From: Geodermatophilus dictyosporus
GTDB taxonomy: Bacteria; Actinomycetota; Actinomycetes; Mycobacteriales; Geodermatophilaceae
Assembly: GCF_900115505.1 (NCBI RefSeq)
Contig: NZ_FOWQ01000003.1
Span: 644,045-708,044, forward strand
Direction of reading: 5' to 3'
Length of the DNA stretch: 64,000 nt
Shown here one piece after another: positions 1 to 9,373 of the stretch. The position numbers and the translations under genes are program-made. The stretch's first letter is position 1, and the number at the start of each line of letters is the position of its first letter. Under the pieces are notes generated by a model. The model was not told the DNA's origin, ran no database searches, and saw nothing but the letters and a program-made list of their open reading frames with translations.

Positions 1-1
1 C

Positions 2-334
2 GCCGAGCGGATCGCCGCGGCCGCCGCCCCGCTGAACCGGGTGCGCCAGGACGCCGCCGTCCTGCTGCACGACCGCGGCGCCGACGCCGACGAGGTGGCC
101 GCCTACATCCGGCGCTGGTCGCTGGTCAGCACCGAGCGTGCCCGCCAGCAGCTGCGCTTCCTCACCCACCCGCTGTGGCGGGCCTACATCACCACCTACG
201 TGGAGGGCTACGACCTGCTGCACCGCTGGCTGGCGGCCCGGCCGGCCGGGCAGGACGTCGCCGACCGCTTCGTCCGCCTGCTCGACGAGCCGCTGACGCC
301 GGCCGTCGTCACCGCCGAGCTGCCGGCCGGCTGA
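2..334 (+). CDS. C-terminal part of an unrecognised protein (gene runs off the left edge)
   Basis: The frame is open from the first complete codon of the window to a TGA at 332-334, giving about 110 residues of a longer protein. The visible part is helical, with a conserved-looking stretch rich in Arg, Trp and Tyr (STERARQQLRFLTHPLWRAY) and no membrane segment. I do not recognise the family from this fragment. The next gene begins four bases after the stop, so the two are probably co-transcribed. Start and N-terminal domains lie outside the window. Confidence 0.7.
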   Translation, partial: AERIAAAAAPLNRVRQDAAVLLHDRGADADEVAAYIRRWSLVSTERARQQLRFLTHPLWRAYITTYVEGYDLLHRWLAARPAGQDVADRFVRLLDEPLTPAVVTAELPAG

Positions 335-338
335 GCCC

Positions 339-677
339 GTGTCCCGCCGCGATCCGGGGGAGGCCCGCGTCCTGGGGCTGTGGACGGCGGGCTGGCTGTT
401 CGCGCTGCTGTCGGCCGGGATCCTCCGCTTCGGCGACCTCTCGGTGCAGTGGCCGGTGCTGCTGGTGCCCGTGCTCTGGGGGGCGGTGGCGCTGCGGCCG
501 CGGCGCCGGGCCCGGGCCCGCGGGCGGCAGGCGTACGACGAGGCCGACGACGACCTGCGGGGTTGGCCGCCGCGCGACGACGTCCCGCCCCCCGGCCGGC
601 CCGCGCCGACCCGGGAGATGCCGGCGTCCTGGCAGCAGCCGTGGCCGCCGGGCACCCGGGACCGCCGCCGCGGCTGA
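339..677 (+). CDS. Small membrane protein, 112 aa, function unknown
   Basis: A GTG start at 339 lies four bases after the preceding stop. Residues about 11-55 hold two hydrophobic stretches that can form a membrane hairpin, followed by an Arg-rich stop-transfer segment and a charged, Pro-rich cytoplasmic tail of about 60 residues. No catalytic motif is visible. It probably forms an operon with the upstream truncated gene. The function cannot be inferred from this alone. A gap of 242 bases separates it from the PhoH gene. Confidence 0.6.
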   Translation: MSRRDPGEARVLGLWTAGWLFALLSAGILRFGDLSVQWPVLLVPVLWGAVALRPRRRARARGRQAYDEADDDLRGWPPRDDVPPPGRPAPTREMPASWQQPWPPGTRDRRRG

Positions 678-919
678 CCCCGACGGGTGGGGCGGCTGGG
701 ACCGGTGGTCCCTCCGACGGAGGACACGCCTCCCGCCCGTCATGTGACCGTCACCTCCCCGCTCTAGCGTCCGGGGTGGACGACGGGCCCGTCCCGCCGT
801 CCACGGGAGGCCCGGTTGGTGCTGACGAGTTCGTCGACCTGGGGGCCGGTGCCCGGCCCCTGTGCCGGGGCCCGGCCACCTTCGAGCCGGGGCGCGCCGC
901 GCCCGTCGGGAGAGAATCC

Positions 920-2215
920 GTGACCGCTCGCCGCACGTACGTCCTCGACACCTCCGTCCTGCTGTCGGACCCGGGCGCGCTGCTGCGCTTCGGCGACGCC
1001 GACGTCGTGCTCCCGCTCGTGGTGATCGGGGAGCTCGAGGACAAGCGGCACCACCCCGAGCTGGGCTGGTTCGCGCGGCAGGCGCTGCGCTTCCTCGACG
1101 ACCTGCGGGTGGCCCACGGCCGGCTCGACGCGCCCGTGCCGGTCGGTGAGGAGGGCGGCACCGTGCACGTGGAGCTCAACCACAGCGATGCGGCGGTGCT
1201 GCCGGCCGGCTTCCGCAACGACGGCAACGACAGCCGGATCATGGTCGTCGCGCTCAACCTGCGCGCCGAGGGCCGCGACGTCTGCCTGGTCACCAAGGAC
1301 GTGCCGCTGCGGGTCAAGGCGGCGGCGGTCGGCCTGGCCACCGACGAGTACCGCGCGCTGGACGCCGTCGACGCCGGGTGGACCGGGATGGCCGAGGTGT
1401 CGGTGGACGACGCCGAGCTCGGCGCGCTGTACGACTCGGGGGAGGCGCGCGTGCCGGCCGCCGCGGAGCTGCCGGCGCACACCGGGCTGGTGCTGCTGTC
1501 CTCGCGCGGGTCGGCGCTGGGCCGGGTGACGCCGGACAAGCAGGTGCGGCTGGTGCGCGGCGACCGAGAGGCGTTCGGCCTGCACGGGCGCTCGGCCGAG
1601 CAGCGGATCGCGCTGGACCTGCTGCTCGACCCCGACGTCGGGATCGTCTCGCTCGGCGGGCGGGCGGGGACGGGCAAGTCGGCGCTGGCGCTGTGCGCGG
1701 GGCTGGAGTCGGTGATGGAGCGGCGGGCGCACGCGAAGGTCGTCGTCTTCCGGCCGCTGTACGCCGTCGGCGGGCAGGAGCTCGGGTACCTGCCCGGCAG
1801 CGAGGGCGAGAAGATGTCGCCCTGGGCGCAGGCCGTCTACGACACCCTCGGTGCACTGGTCTCCAAGGACGTGCTCGAGGAGATCGCCTCGCGGGAGCTG
1901 ATCGAGGTGCTGCCGCTGACCCACATCCGCGGGCGGTCGCTGCACGACTCGTTCGTGATCGTCGACGAGGCGCAGTCCCTCGAGCGCGGCGTGCTGCTCA
2001 CCGTGCTGTCGCGGCTGGGCTCGGGCTCGCGGGTGGTGCTCACCCACGACGTCGCCCAGCGGGACAACCTGCGGGTGGGCCGGCACGACGGCGTCGCGGC
2101 GGTGGTCGAGCAGCTGAAGGGGCACCCGCTGTTCGCGCACGTGACGCTGACCCGTTCCGAGCGCTCGCCGATCGCCGCCTTGGTCACCGAGATGCTCGAG
2201 GACCTGCCCTTCTGA
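920..2215 (+). CDS. phoH2: PhoH2-type protein: N-terminal PIN ribonuclease domain fused to a PhoH ATPase
   Basis: A 431-aa cytoplasmic protein. Residues about 5-130 form a PIN domain with acidic positions near D10 (YVLDTS), the ELEDK segment near residue 40 and GNDSR near residue 100. Residues about 200-431 form the PhoH P-loop ATPase, with Walker [10 protein letters not shown] near 246-254 and Walker [10 protein letters not shown] near 344-352. In mycobacteria this architecture is an ATP-dependent RNA helicase/ribonuclease. The GTG at 920 was chosen because the PIN domain begins directly after it; the frame stays open far upstream but codes for nothing recognisable there. A palindromic repeat follows the stop and may help end transcription. 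Confidence 0.93.
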   Translation: MTARRTYVLDTSVLLSDPGALLRFGDADVVLPLVVIGELEDKRHHPELGWFARQALRFLDDLRVAHGRLDAPVPVGEEGGTVHVELNHSDAAVLPAGFRNDGNDSRIMVVALNLRAEGRDVCLVTKDVPLRVKAAAVGLATDEYRALDAVDAGWTGMAEVSVDDAELGALYDSGEARVPAAAELPAHTGLVLLSSRGSALGRVTPDKQVRLVRGDREAFGLHGRSAEQRIALDLLLDPDVGIVSLGGRAGTGKSALALCAGLESVMERRAHAKVVVFRPLYAVGGQELGYLPGSEGEKMSPWAQAVYDTLGALVSKDVLEEIASRELIEVLPLTHIRGRSLHDSFVIVDEAQSLERGVLLTVLSRLGSGSRVVLTHDVAQRDNLRVGRHDGVAAVVEQLKGHPLFAHVTLTRSERSPIAALVTEMLEDLPF

Positions 2216-2224
2216 CCCGCGCTA

Positions 2225-2282
2225 CCGGTGTTCCTCGTGCTCCGCGGGTGCTGCAGGACCGGCGCAGTACGAGGAACACCGG
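2225..2282. repeat. Palindromic intergenic repeat, copy A
   Basis: A 58-bp imperfect palindrome has exact 14-bp arms: CCGGTGTTCCTCGT at 2225-2238 and its reverse complement at 2269-2282. The centre carries GCGGGTGCTGCAG (2244-2256). A related element lies at 3043-3098 with the same arms and centre. The pair brackets a decayed minus-strand gene. It sits 9 bases after the phoH2 stop, so it could also work as a terminator. It looks like a REP/MITE-type element, but no transposase is near. Confidence 0.75.
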
Positions 2283-2288
2283 CAGTGG

Positions 2289-2956
2289 TCAGGCCCGGCG
2301 TCGCCGGCGGGCCTGCAGCGCCCGGCCGCCGAGACCGGCGAGCACCCCCGGCCGGTCGAGGTCGCCCCAGGTCCGGCGGACCGTGCCGTGGTCCTCGGCT
2401 CGCATGGCGTCCTCCCTGCGCTTCTCGTCGGAGACCGCGTCGCCCGCGGCCTGGCCCGGGCGCAGCAGCCGTCCGTACTCCACCCGCCCGTCGGACTCCC
2501 CGAGCAGCCGCTCGCCCTCCCACACGAAGTCGGTGCGGCCCGGGAACGTCCCGTCCGGGGCGTGGACCGGGTGCTGCAGGTCGCTCGGCGCCAGGCCGAG
2601 CCGGTGCAGGAGGACCCGGCTGCGGCTCTCGCCGACACTGCCGCTCCGCCCGTCCGCGAGGGCGACCGCGCGAGCGGCCCGACGCGCCCCGCGGGTGCCC
2701 ACCACGGCGGCCCGTGCAGGACGGCGGCCGACTCGTGGCTGACGACGGCGTCCCGGCGCAGGCCGGCGGGGGTCGCCCGCACGAGGAGACGGTGGCGGTC
2801 GGTGTGCTCGGCAGGCGGCTGGCCGTCGACGTAGGTGCCGCGGCGGACCCGCGTCAGGTCACCCGACCGGCGGGCACGGGCGATCTCGTCGTCGTCCCAG
2901 TCGCTCGTGACCAGGTCCCGGCGGAGGGCCAGCGGGGGGAGGGAGGTCGCGTCCAC
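2289..2956 (-). pseudogene. Decayed AbiEi-like / DUF559-type protein (frameshift plus internal deletion)
   Basis: The N-terminal half (GTG at 2956 down to about 2700) encodes a winged-helix-like start with WDDDEIARARRSGDLTRVRRG, typical of AbiEi-family antitoxin-like proteins. It then leaves frame after the HGPPWW segment. A different frame carries the C-terminal half (about 2705 to 2289), with a VSR/DUF559-like pattern (ESRSRVLLHRLGL, GRTDFVW, DGRVEYGRLL). Together they make about 220 residues, where relatives of this type are normally near 300, so a central segment is missing at the junction near 2700. The expected E-F-D-G is also changed to E-S-D-G. Family naming is by pattern memory; the broken state is seen directly. 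Confidence 0.7.
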
Positions 2957-3042
2957 ACGGAGACGGTGGCGGGCACGGGAGCCGGTGCGCGGCCCCGACG
3001 TCCACCCGTGGACGGTGTTGCTGCCGGTGGACGGCCGGGTTG

Positions 3043-3098
3043 CCGGTGGTCCTCGCGTCGCGGGTGCTGCAGCACCGGCAGTGGTCGAGGAACACCGG
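3043..3098. repeat. Palindromic intergenic repeat, copy B
   Basis: The 56-bp element has arms CCGGTGGTCCTCG (3043-3055) and CGAGGAACACCGG (3086-3098), which pair at 12 of 13 positions. The central GCGGGTGCTGCAG (3060-3072) matches copy A exactly. A shared ACCGGCAGTGGTC tract is inside this copy and directly outside copy A, so the copies differ by internal rearrangement. It lies between the pseudogene start and the end of the flagellar operon. Confidence 0.72.
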
Positions 3099-3111
3099 TA
3101 ACGGGAGGGCG

Positions 3112-3351
3112 TCAGGGGGTGGGGTCCGCGTCGGCCGGGGACGGGACGGCGGCGCCGCGGTGCACCGGCGGGGTGCGCGGCGGCGTCGCGGCGAACCGCA
3201 GCAGCGCCACCGCGCCCCACCCCGCGAGCAGGCACCACGGCAGCCGCGCGGTGACCTCGTCGGCGGTGAAGTCGCCGCGCAGTCCCAGCGCGAGCACCGG
3301 CAGGGCCAGCACGAGCCCCGCCACGAGGACGTCCCAGCGCAGCGGGCTCAT
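3112..3351 (-). CDS. Small two-helix membrane protein at the end of the flhF operon
   Basis: A 79-aa protein whose ATG at 3351 overlaps the flhF stop by four bases (ATGA), so translation is probably coupled. Two hydrophobic segments (about residues 8-25 and 36-53) are separated by a short acidic loop, and the tail is Pro-rich. I do not recognise a family. Its position as the last gene of the flhB-flhA-flhF run suggests a link to flagella, but small membrane genes are often carried along, so this is only context. Confidence 0.6.
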   Translation of the reverse strand: MSPLRWDVLVAGLVLALPVLALGLRGDFTADEVTARLPWCLLAGWGAVALLRFAATPPRTPPVHRGAAVPSPADADPTP

Positions 3352-6011
3352 GCCTCAGCGGTCTCCAGCCGCTCGCACAGCAGCGAGGCCCAGCGGTGCG
3401 CGGTCGCCCGCACGCCGTCGAGGAGCGCCACCGGCACCGTCGTCCGGCCGAGGACGGCGGCGGGGTCGGCGGTCAGGTCGGTGTCCTGGACGACGAGGGC
3501 GTCCACGCGGGGGAGCGCGTCGAGCCACGGGCCGACGTCCTCCGGCTTGCGGGTCGCCTCGACCACGGCCCACACGGCCACTGGCGAGAACACCGCCATG
3601 ACCTGCTCGAGCCAGGTGCGGCCGCCGGCGCGCATCGGCGCGTCGACCGCCACGACGGTCGGCGTCGCCGCGGCGGCGGACTCCTGCTTGCGGGTGAGCG
3701 CGGTGTCGACCGAGGTGATCCGGCTGCCCTCGGCCGCCAGCGCGGCCAGGTCGCCGCGGGTGGCCCACTGCAGCCGGTCGGCGTCCAGGCGCATCGACAC
3801 CGACAGCGCGCGGGCGGCGGCCAGCGTCTCGACGCCGGGGCCGACGACGAGCAGGACCTCGCCGGGGCCGGCCGGGGCCGACGGCGCCGCGGGCAGCGCG
3901 GCGCCCAGCGCCCGGGTGAGCGCGGCGTAGGTGCCGTGGGCGGCGACCTCGGCGGTGAAGCCCGCGTCGAGCAGCTCCTCGGGCACACCGAGGGCGCGCA
4001 GCCGCGCGACGGTGCCGGCCGCCTCGACCATCCGCGTGTCGGCGAGGTCCCGGCCGGAGGGGCCGCGCTCGCGCACCGACGGGACGACGACCCGGCCGCC
4101 GGTGCGCGTCTCGACCGGCAGGCGGGTGACCGTCGCGAGCCCGGACGGCGGCCGCGGCGCGGCGACCCGGGCGACGGCCGCCCCGGGCACCGGGGGGCGC
4201 CGTCGCGCGGGCGGGACCGGCGGGCGGGACAGCAGCGGCGGCACGGCCAGCGCCTTGCCGGGGGTCGGCGGGGGCAGCAGCGAGAGCGGGGGCAGGACGG
4301 CGGTGGAGTCCAGCGCCACCGGCGCCGGGTCGCTGGCGGTCGCCGCGAGGGCCAGCCGCTCGGACCCGACCTGCTCGGCGACCTCCCACTCGTCGGACTC
4401 CGCGGAGGCCTCGACCCACGCCGGCTCCTCGGCCACGACCCGCGCGCGGGCGGGGACCGGCGGCCGGCCGCGGTGCACGCCGCCCTCGGTCGAGGCGCTG
4501 GCGAGCACCCCGCGCAGGATGTCGGTCAGCGCGTCGTCGGGGGTGTCGTGGGCGAGCGCGGCGCGCAGCACCTCGGCGATCGCCTCCTCGCGGCCGGTGG
4601 CCGGGCCGGAGTCCAGTTCGCCGGGCGCCCACGCCGGGACCACCGGCTGCGGTGCCGGCACCTCGATCGGCGCCACGACGACGGCGGGGAGCACGTCGGT
4701 GACCGGCTCGTCGTCGACGACGGCCAGCTCGGTGGTCCGGTGCGCGGGAGCCGCGGGGGCGGTCACCTCGGCCGGCGCGTCGTCCTCCTCGGCGTCGCCG
4801 AGCAGCTCGGCCAGGAGCGACTCCTCGCCGGCGACCTCGGCCTGCTCGTCGCCCACCGGCTCCTCGGCCGCGGCGGGCGCGACCGGCGCGGGCCGGGCGA
4901 GCACGGCGGGGCGGACGGCGGGGGCCGGGTCGGCCCACATGTCCGCCCACATGTCGACCTCGGGCGTCGCGGCCGTCGCCGGCTCGGTGACCGGCGCGGG
5001 GGCCGGCGCGGGGACCTCGACCACGGGGGCGGGCTCGACGACGGGGGCGACGGCCGGCGCGGGGACCTCGGTGACCGGCACGGGCGCGGGCACCGGCTCG
5101 GGCGCGGGGGCCGCAGCCGGGGCCGGGGCCGGAGCGGCGGCGGTCACCGCGGCCAGCGCGGCGGCGAACGGCACGGCGGGCGCGGCGGGCGCGGCGGCGG
5201 GCGGCCGCACGACCGAGCGGGCGGCGGGCTCCTCCTGCACCGGCTCGGGCGCCGTCCGCAGCGCGGTGGCGACGGCGTCGTCCACGGCCTCGCGGACCTC
5301 CCGGTCGCCGGCGACGACCTGCGCCAGGGCGGCGGTGAACAGCGACGGGCCGGCGGCCTCGGCCGGCGGGGTCGCCGGCGGCCGCGCCGCGGGGCGGTTC
5401 GGGCGGCGGGCGGCGGACGTGGCCGGGCGACCCGCGCCCGCCGGCCGGCCGGCCGGCGCGAGGGCGTCCGCGACGCCGTCGCCCCGGTCGGCGGTCCCGC
5501 GCCCCGAGCGAGAGGCCGCACCGGAGTGCGCGGCGGCACCCGTGTGGGCGGCGGGACGGGCGGCGGTCGCCGTCCGCCGTCCGGCGGCGGGGAACGCGGC
5601 GCGCGAGTACAGGTCGACCTCGGGCCGGTCACCGCCGCCGAGCAGGCCGGCGAGCTCGTCGACCGGGTCGGGCAGCTCGGCGACCTGGCGCGCCGGCCGG
5701 GCGGCCGGCCGCGTGGTGGCGGGACGGCGGGCGCCGGACAGCGGCCGGATGTCGGAGTCGGCCAGCACCCCGGCGTCGCGGCTCAGCGCGGCCTCGATGC
5801 GGCGGGCGGACTCCGACTTCGGCGCGGGGGTGCGCCGGGCCGGCTCGACCTCCTCGACCTCGGCGACGAACCGCTCGGTGGCGAAGAAGCCCAGGACCCC
5901 GCCCGAGCGGATCCGGCGCACGCCGGTGATCCGCACCGAGTGCCCGTAGCGCTCGCGCGCGGCGGCGACGGCGGCCTCGGGCGTGGGCGCCTCAACGGAT
6001 GGCAACGGCAC
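3348..6011 (-). CDS. flhF: FlhF-like SRP-family protein with a very long linker and a degenerate GTPase domain
   Basis: An 887-aa protein, about twice the usual FlhF length. The first 70 residues match the FlhF N-terminus (VEAPTPEAAVAAARERYG, then a segment ending GVLGFFATERF). Residues about 70-620 are Ala/Pro/Val-rich and look unstructured, including a duplicated MWAD. The C-terminal 180 residues align with the SRP GTPase fold, but motifs are lost: the P-loop reads VVGPGVETLAA near 717 with no GKT/GKS, the DTAGR position reads VDAPMRAGG near 783, and the TKxD position reads VQDTDLT near 837. FlhF normally guides flagellar placement. This one probably cannot bind GTP in the usual way. Its start overlaps the flhA stop by 20 bases. 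Confidence 0.8.
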   Translation of the reverse strand: MPLPSVEAPTPEAAVAAARERYGHSVRITGVRRIRSGGVLGFFATERFVAEVEEVEPARRTPAPKSESARRIEAALSRDAGVLADSDIRPLSGARRPATTRPAARPARQVAELPDPVDELAGLLGGGDRPEVDLYSRAAFPAAGRRTATAARPAAHTGAAAHSGAASRSGRGTADRGDGVADALAPAGRPAGAGRPATSAARRPNRPAARPPATPPAEAAGPSLFTAALAQVVAGDREVREAVDDAVATALRTAPEPVQEEPAARSVVRPPAAAPAAPAVPFAAALAAVTAAAPAPAPAAAPAPEPVPAPVPVTEVPAPAVAPVVEPAPVVEVPAPAPAPVTEPATAATPEVDMWADMWADPAPAVRPAVLARPAPVAPAAAEEPVGDEQAEVAGEESLLAELLGDAEEDDAPAEVTAPAAPAHRTTELAVVDDEPVTDVLPAVVVAPIEVPAPQPVVPAWAPGELDSGPATGREEAIAEVLRAALAHDTPDDALTDILRGVLASASTEGGVHRGRPPVPARARVVAEEPAWVEASAESDEWEVAEQVGSERLALAATASDPAPVALDSTAVLPPLSLLPPPTPGKALAVPPLLSRPPVPPARRRPPVPGAAVARVAAPRPPSGLATVTRLPVETRTGGRVVVPSVRERGPSGRDLADTRMVEAAGTVARLRALGVPEELLDAGFTAEVAAHGTYAALTRALGAALPAAPSAPAGPGEVLLVVGPGVETLAAARALSVSMRLDADRLQWATRGDLAALAAEGSRITSVDTALTRKQESAAAATPTVVAVDAPMRAGGRTWLEQVMAVFSPVAVWAVVEATRKPEDVGPWLDALPRVDALVVQDTDLTADPAAVLGRTTVPVALLDGVRATAHRWASLLCERLETAEA

Positions 6012-8025
6012 CGCTCACCACTCCCAGTGACTCGATCTGGGCCGTGCGGGAGACCTCCGAGTAGGAGATCACCGGCAGGCGGGGAAGGACCTGACGGACC
6101 AGGCGGGACAGGGCCGCCCGGACCTGGGGGGAACACACGAGGACCGGCGAGAAGCCGTGGCTCTCGGCCTCCTCCAGCAACCCGGAGCAGCCGGTGACCA
6201 GCGCGTCGACCGAGCCGGCGTCGAGGGCCAGCACCTGGCCGCCGTCGCTGGTGCGGACCGCCTCGAGGAGCCGCTGCTCGAACGCGGGCTCGAGGGTGAG
6301 CACGTGCAGCCGCTCGTCGGGGGTGACGTAGGGGTGGCTGATCGCCGAGCCGAGCGACGCGCGCACGGCCTCGACCAGCCCGTCGACGTCGGTGGACACC
6401 TTCGCGCGGACCGACAGCGCCTCGAAGATGCGCACCAGGTCGCGGATGGAGACGTTCTCCGCCAGCAGCGCGTGCAGCACCCGCTGCACCTCGCCCAGGG
6501 TGAGCAGCGCGGGGGTGAGCTCCTCGACCACCACCGGGTGCGAGCGGCGGACCATCTCCACCAGCAGCCGGACGTCCTCGCGGCCGAGCAGCTCGGCGGC
6601 GTTCTGCCGCACGACCTCGGCCAGGTGGGTGGTGATGACCGAGGAGCGGTCGACGACGGTGGCGCCGGCCATCTCCGCCTGCCGCTGCAGCTCGACCGGC
6701 ACCCACTTGGCGGGCAGGCCGAACACCGGCTCGCGGGTCGGGCGGCCGGGCAGGCCGTCGAGCGAGTCGCCGATGGCCAGCACGGTCCCGGCGGGCGAGG
6801 AGCCCTTGGCGGCGGGGACGCCGTTGAGCCAGATGACGTACTGCGAGGCCGGCAGGTCGAGGTTGTCGCGCGTGCGGACCAGCGGGATCACCAGGCCGGT
6901 CTCCATGGCGACCTTCCGGCGCAGCGCCTTGACCCGGTCGAGCAGGTCGCCGCCGCGGGAGCTGTCGACGAGGTCGACCAGGTCGAAGGCCACCTCGAGC
7001 TCGAGCGGGTCGACCCGCATCTTCTCGGCGATCGCCTCGGGGGAGTCCGGCGCCGGCTCGTCGGCGGCCGCGGGGGTGGTGTCGGCGTCGTCGTCGTCCG
7101 GGAGGGTCTCCTGCATCCGCGAGGCCATGACGAGGAAGGCTGCGCCGATCAGGAGGAACGGCAGCTTGGGCAGGCCGGGGATCAGGCACAGGGCGAGCGC
7201 GGCGCCGCCGGCGATGCGCACCGGCTGCCGGAAGCGGCCGAGCTGGGCGAGCAGGTCGCTGCCCATGTCACCCTCGCTGGCCGAGCGGGTGACGATGATG
7301 CCGGTCGCGGTCGACAGCAGCAGCGCGGGGATCTGGGAGACCAGGCCGTCGCCGACGGTCAGCAGCGAGTAGGCCGAGACGGCCTCGCCGGGCGCCATGC
7401 CGCGCTGCACGATGCCGACGGCGAAGCCGCCGATCAGGTTGATCAGCGTGATGATGATGGCGGCGATGGCGTCGCCCTTGACGAACTTCGAGGCACCGTC
7501 CATGGAGCCGTAGAAGTCGGCCTCGGCGGTGACCTCCGTGCGCCGCTTGCGCGCCTGCTTCTCGTTGATCAGCCCGGCGTTGAGGTCGGCGTCGATCGCC
7601 ATCTGCTTGCCGGGCATGGCGTCGAGGGTGAAGCGGGCGCCGACCTCGGCCACGCGCCCGGCACCGTTGGTGATGACGACGAACTGGATGATCGTGAGGA
7701 TCACGAAGATCACCAGACCGACGACCAGCGAGCCGCCGATCACGAAGTGCCCGAACGCCTCGATGACCTTGCCGGCGTAGCCGTCGCTGAGCACCAGCCG
7801 TGTCGAGGAGACGTTGAGCGCCAGCCGGAACAGCGTCGAGATGAGGATCAGCGACGGGAAGACGGCGAAGTCCAGCGGCCGCTTGATCTGCATCGCCACC
7901 AGCAGGATCAGCAGCGACGCGGTGATGTTGAGTCCCAGCAGCAGGTCGAGCACCGCGGCGGGCAGCGGCACGACCAGCATCAGGACGATGGCGACCACGC
8001 CGATCGGCACGGCGGCCTTCGTCAT
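5992..8025 (-). CDS. flhA: Flagellar export gate protein FlhA
   Basis: A 677-aa inner-membrane protein of the flagellar type III export gate. The first ~310 residues carry about eight membrane helices and the FHIPEP-family signature region (LFRLALNVSSTRLVL). The cytoplasmic half binds export substrates and chaperones. I chose the ATG at 8025 because the first helix follows at once; an in-frame start at 8124 would add 33 residues of poor character. It lies 154 bases downstream of flhB and overlaps flhF. A GCCGATGC sits at 8042-8049, but no matching -35 element was found. Confidence 0.96.
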   Translation of the reverse strand: MTKAAVPIGVVAIVLMLVVPLPAAVLDLLLGLNITASLLILLVAMQIKRPLDFAVFPSLILISTLFRLALNVSSTRLVLSDGYAGKVIEAFGHFVIGGSLVVGLVIFVILTIIQFVVITNGAGRVAEVGARFTLDAMPGKQMAIDADLNAGLINEKQARKRRTEVTAEADFYGSMDGASKFVKGDAIAAIIITLINLIGGFAVGIVQRGMAPGEAVSAYSLLTVGDGLVSQIPALLLSTATGIIVTRSASEGDMGSDLLAQLGRFRQPVRIAGGAALALCLIPGLPKLPFLLIGAAFLVMASRMQETLPDDDDADTTPAAADEPAPDSPEAIAEKMRVDPLELEVAFDLVDLVDSSRGGDLLDRVKALRRKVAMETGLVIPLVRTRDNLDLPASQYVIWLNGVPAAKGSSPAGTVLAIGDSLDGLPGRPTREPVFGLPAKWVPVELQRQAEMAGATVVDRSSVITTHLAEVVRQNAAELLGREDVRLLVEMVRRSHPVVVEELTPALLTLGEVQRVLHALLAENVSIRDLVRIFEALSVRAKVSTDVDGLVEAVRASLGSAISHPYVTPDERLHVLTLEPAFEQRLLEAVRTSDGGQVLALDAGSVDALVTGCSGLLEEAESHGFSPVLVCSPQVRAALSRLVRQVLPRLPVISYSEVSRTAQIESLGVVSGAVAIR

Positions 8026-8179
8026 CCCTCGCACGGGTCCTGCATCGGCAGGTCCAGTCGAGTGCGGCACCGCTCCGGTCGCAGCGCGGCCCACCCGCCA
8101 CACGCGCCCCAGGAGTGCACGCACGGCAGGCGGTCCACCCGTCCCCCGGACGCGCGGATCGCCTGCTGTGCGGAGGAGG

Positions 8180-9328
8180 TCAGGACGCGACCGGCGCCCT
8201 CCTGCGGCCGGCCCGCGGCAGGCCGGTGACGTCGGGGGCCTCGAAGCCCGGCCGGTGGAAGCCGCCGCGCACGCCGCGGCGGCCCAGCTGCATGACGAAC
8301 GCCAGCACCCGCGCCACCGCGGTGAACAGCTGCGGCGGCACCTCCTGGCCGATCTCGCAGGAGGCGTGCAGCGCCCGGGCCAGCGGCACGTCCTGCACCA
8401 GCGGCACGCGCGCCTCGGCGGCCCTCTCGCGCAGCTTGGCGGCCAGCTCGTCGGCGCCCTTGGCCACCACCCGCGGGGCGCCGCGCTCGGGCTCGTAGCG
8501 CAGCGCGACCGCGACGTGCGTGGGGTTGACCAGCAGGACGTCGGCGGTGGCGACGTCGGCCATCATCCGGTTGCGCGACATGGCCATCTGCGTGGCCCGC
8601 CGCTGGGCCTTGACGTGCGGGTCGCCCTCGGACTGCTTGTGCTCCTGCTGGATCTCGTACTTGCTCATCTTGAGCTTCTTCATGATCTGCATCCGCACGA
8701 TGACGTAGTCGGCGACCGCGATGACCAGGCCGGTGACGGCCACGACGCGGAACATGAGCACCGCGGAGTCGGCGAAGGTCGACACCACCGTCGACAGCGG
8801 CAGCGCGCCGGAGGCCGACACCAGCGTCTGCGCGCGGCTGCTGGTGACGGCGACGACGGTGCCCAGCGCCGCGGTCTTGAGGACCGCCTTGACCGCCTCC
8901 CACAGACCGTGGGTGCCGAACATCCGCTTCATCCCGGGGAACGGGTTGAGCTTCTTCAGCGTCGGCTTCATCGGCTTGGCCGACGCGGTGACCCCGCCCT
9001 GCGCCGCCGAGGCCAGCGCGCCGACCAGCATCAGGCCGATCGCCGTCGGCAGCAGGGTGGACAGGAACGCGTCGAGCGCCACGCCCAGCAGCCGGGTGAC
9101 CGCCTCGGTCTCGGGGTGCTGGGCCACCGTGCCCACCTGCACGAACAGCCGGCCGACGGCGTCGAAGGCGTTGCCCACGAGCATCGGCAGCAGCGCGCTG
9201 GCCACCGCCACCCCGGCCCAGGTGCCCAGCTCCTGGGTCCGCGGGATCTGCCCCTCCTTGCGCGCCTCCTTGAGGCGCTTCGGAGTGGGCTTCTCGGTCT
9301 TCTCACCGCCCGGTCCGTCCTTGGCCAC
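8180..9328 (-). CDS. flhB: Flagellar export switch protein FlhB
   Basis: A 382-aa membrane protein of the export apparatus that switches secretion from rod/hook to filament substrates. It begins with the typical EKTEKPTPKRLKEARKEGQI segment, has four membrane helices, and carries the autocleavage site NPTH near residue 266 (LLVNPTHVAVALRY). A strong Shine-Dalgarno (GGAGGAGGTG) precedes the GTG at 9328. It follows fliR after 45 bases. The C-terminus after the cleavage domain is Arg/Gly-rich and somewhat longer than usual. Confidence 0.97.
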   Translation of the reverse strand: MAKDGPGGEKTEKPTPKRLKEARKEGQIPRTQELGTWAGVAVASALLPMLVGNAFDAVGRLFVQVGTVAQHPETEAVTRLLGVALDAFLSTLLPTAIGLMLVGALASAAQGGVTASAKPMKPTLKKLNPFPGMKRMFGTHGLWEAVKAVLKTAALGTVVAVTSSRAQTLVSASGALPLSTVVSTFADSAVLMFRVVAVTGLVIAVADYVIVRMQIMKKLKMSKYEIQQEHKQSEGDPHVKAQRRATQMAMSRNRMMADVATADVLLVNPTHVAVALRYEPERGAPRVVAKGADELAAKLRERAAEARVPLVQDVPLARALHASCEIGQEVPPQLFTAVARVLAFVMQLGRRGVRGGFHRPGFEAPDVTGLPRAGRRRAPVAS

Positions 9329-9373
9329 GGCTCACCTCCTCCCGTGGGACGTCGTCGTCTGCGCGGCCAGGGC

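Noticed and set aside
380..919. Long open extension upstream of phoH2
   Set aside because: It overlaps the small membrane gene at 339-677, is Arg/Ala/Gly-rich with no domain, and the PIN domain begins right after the GTG at 920.
3396..6197. A 933-codon open frame antisense to flhF, and similar long frames opposite flhA, fliR/flhB and fliK
   Set aside because: High GC keeps antisense frames open. Their translations are Gly/Arg/Asp-rich without domains, while the opposite strand encodes recognisable flagellar proteins.
8042..8049. GCCGATGC just upstream of flhA as a fifth sigma-28 promoter
   Set aside because: The octamer expected 12 bases upstream does not resemble TCAA or TCAG, and spacers of 10-14 give nothing better. 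It may be chance.
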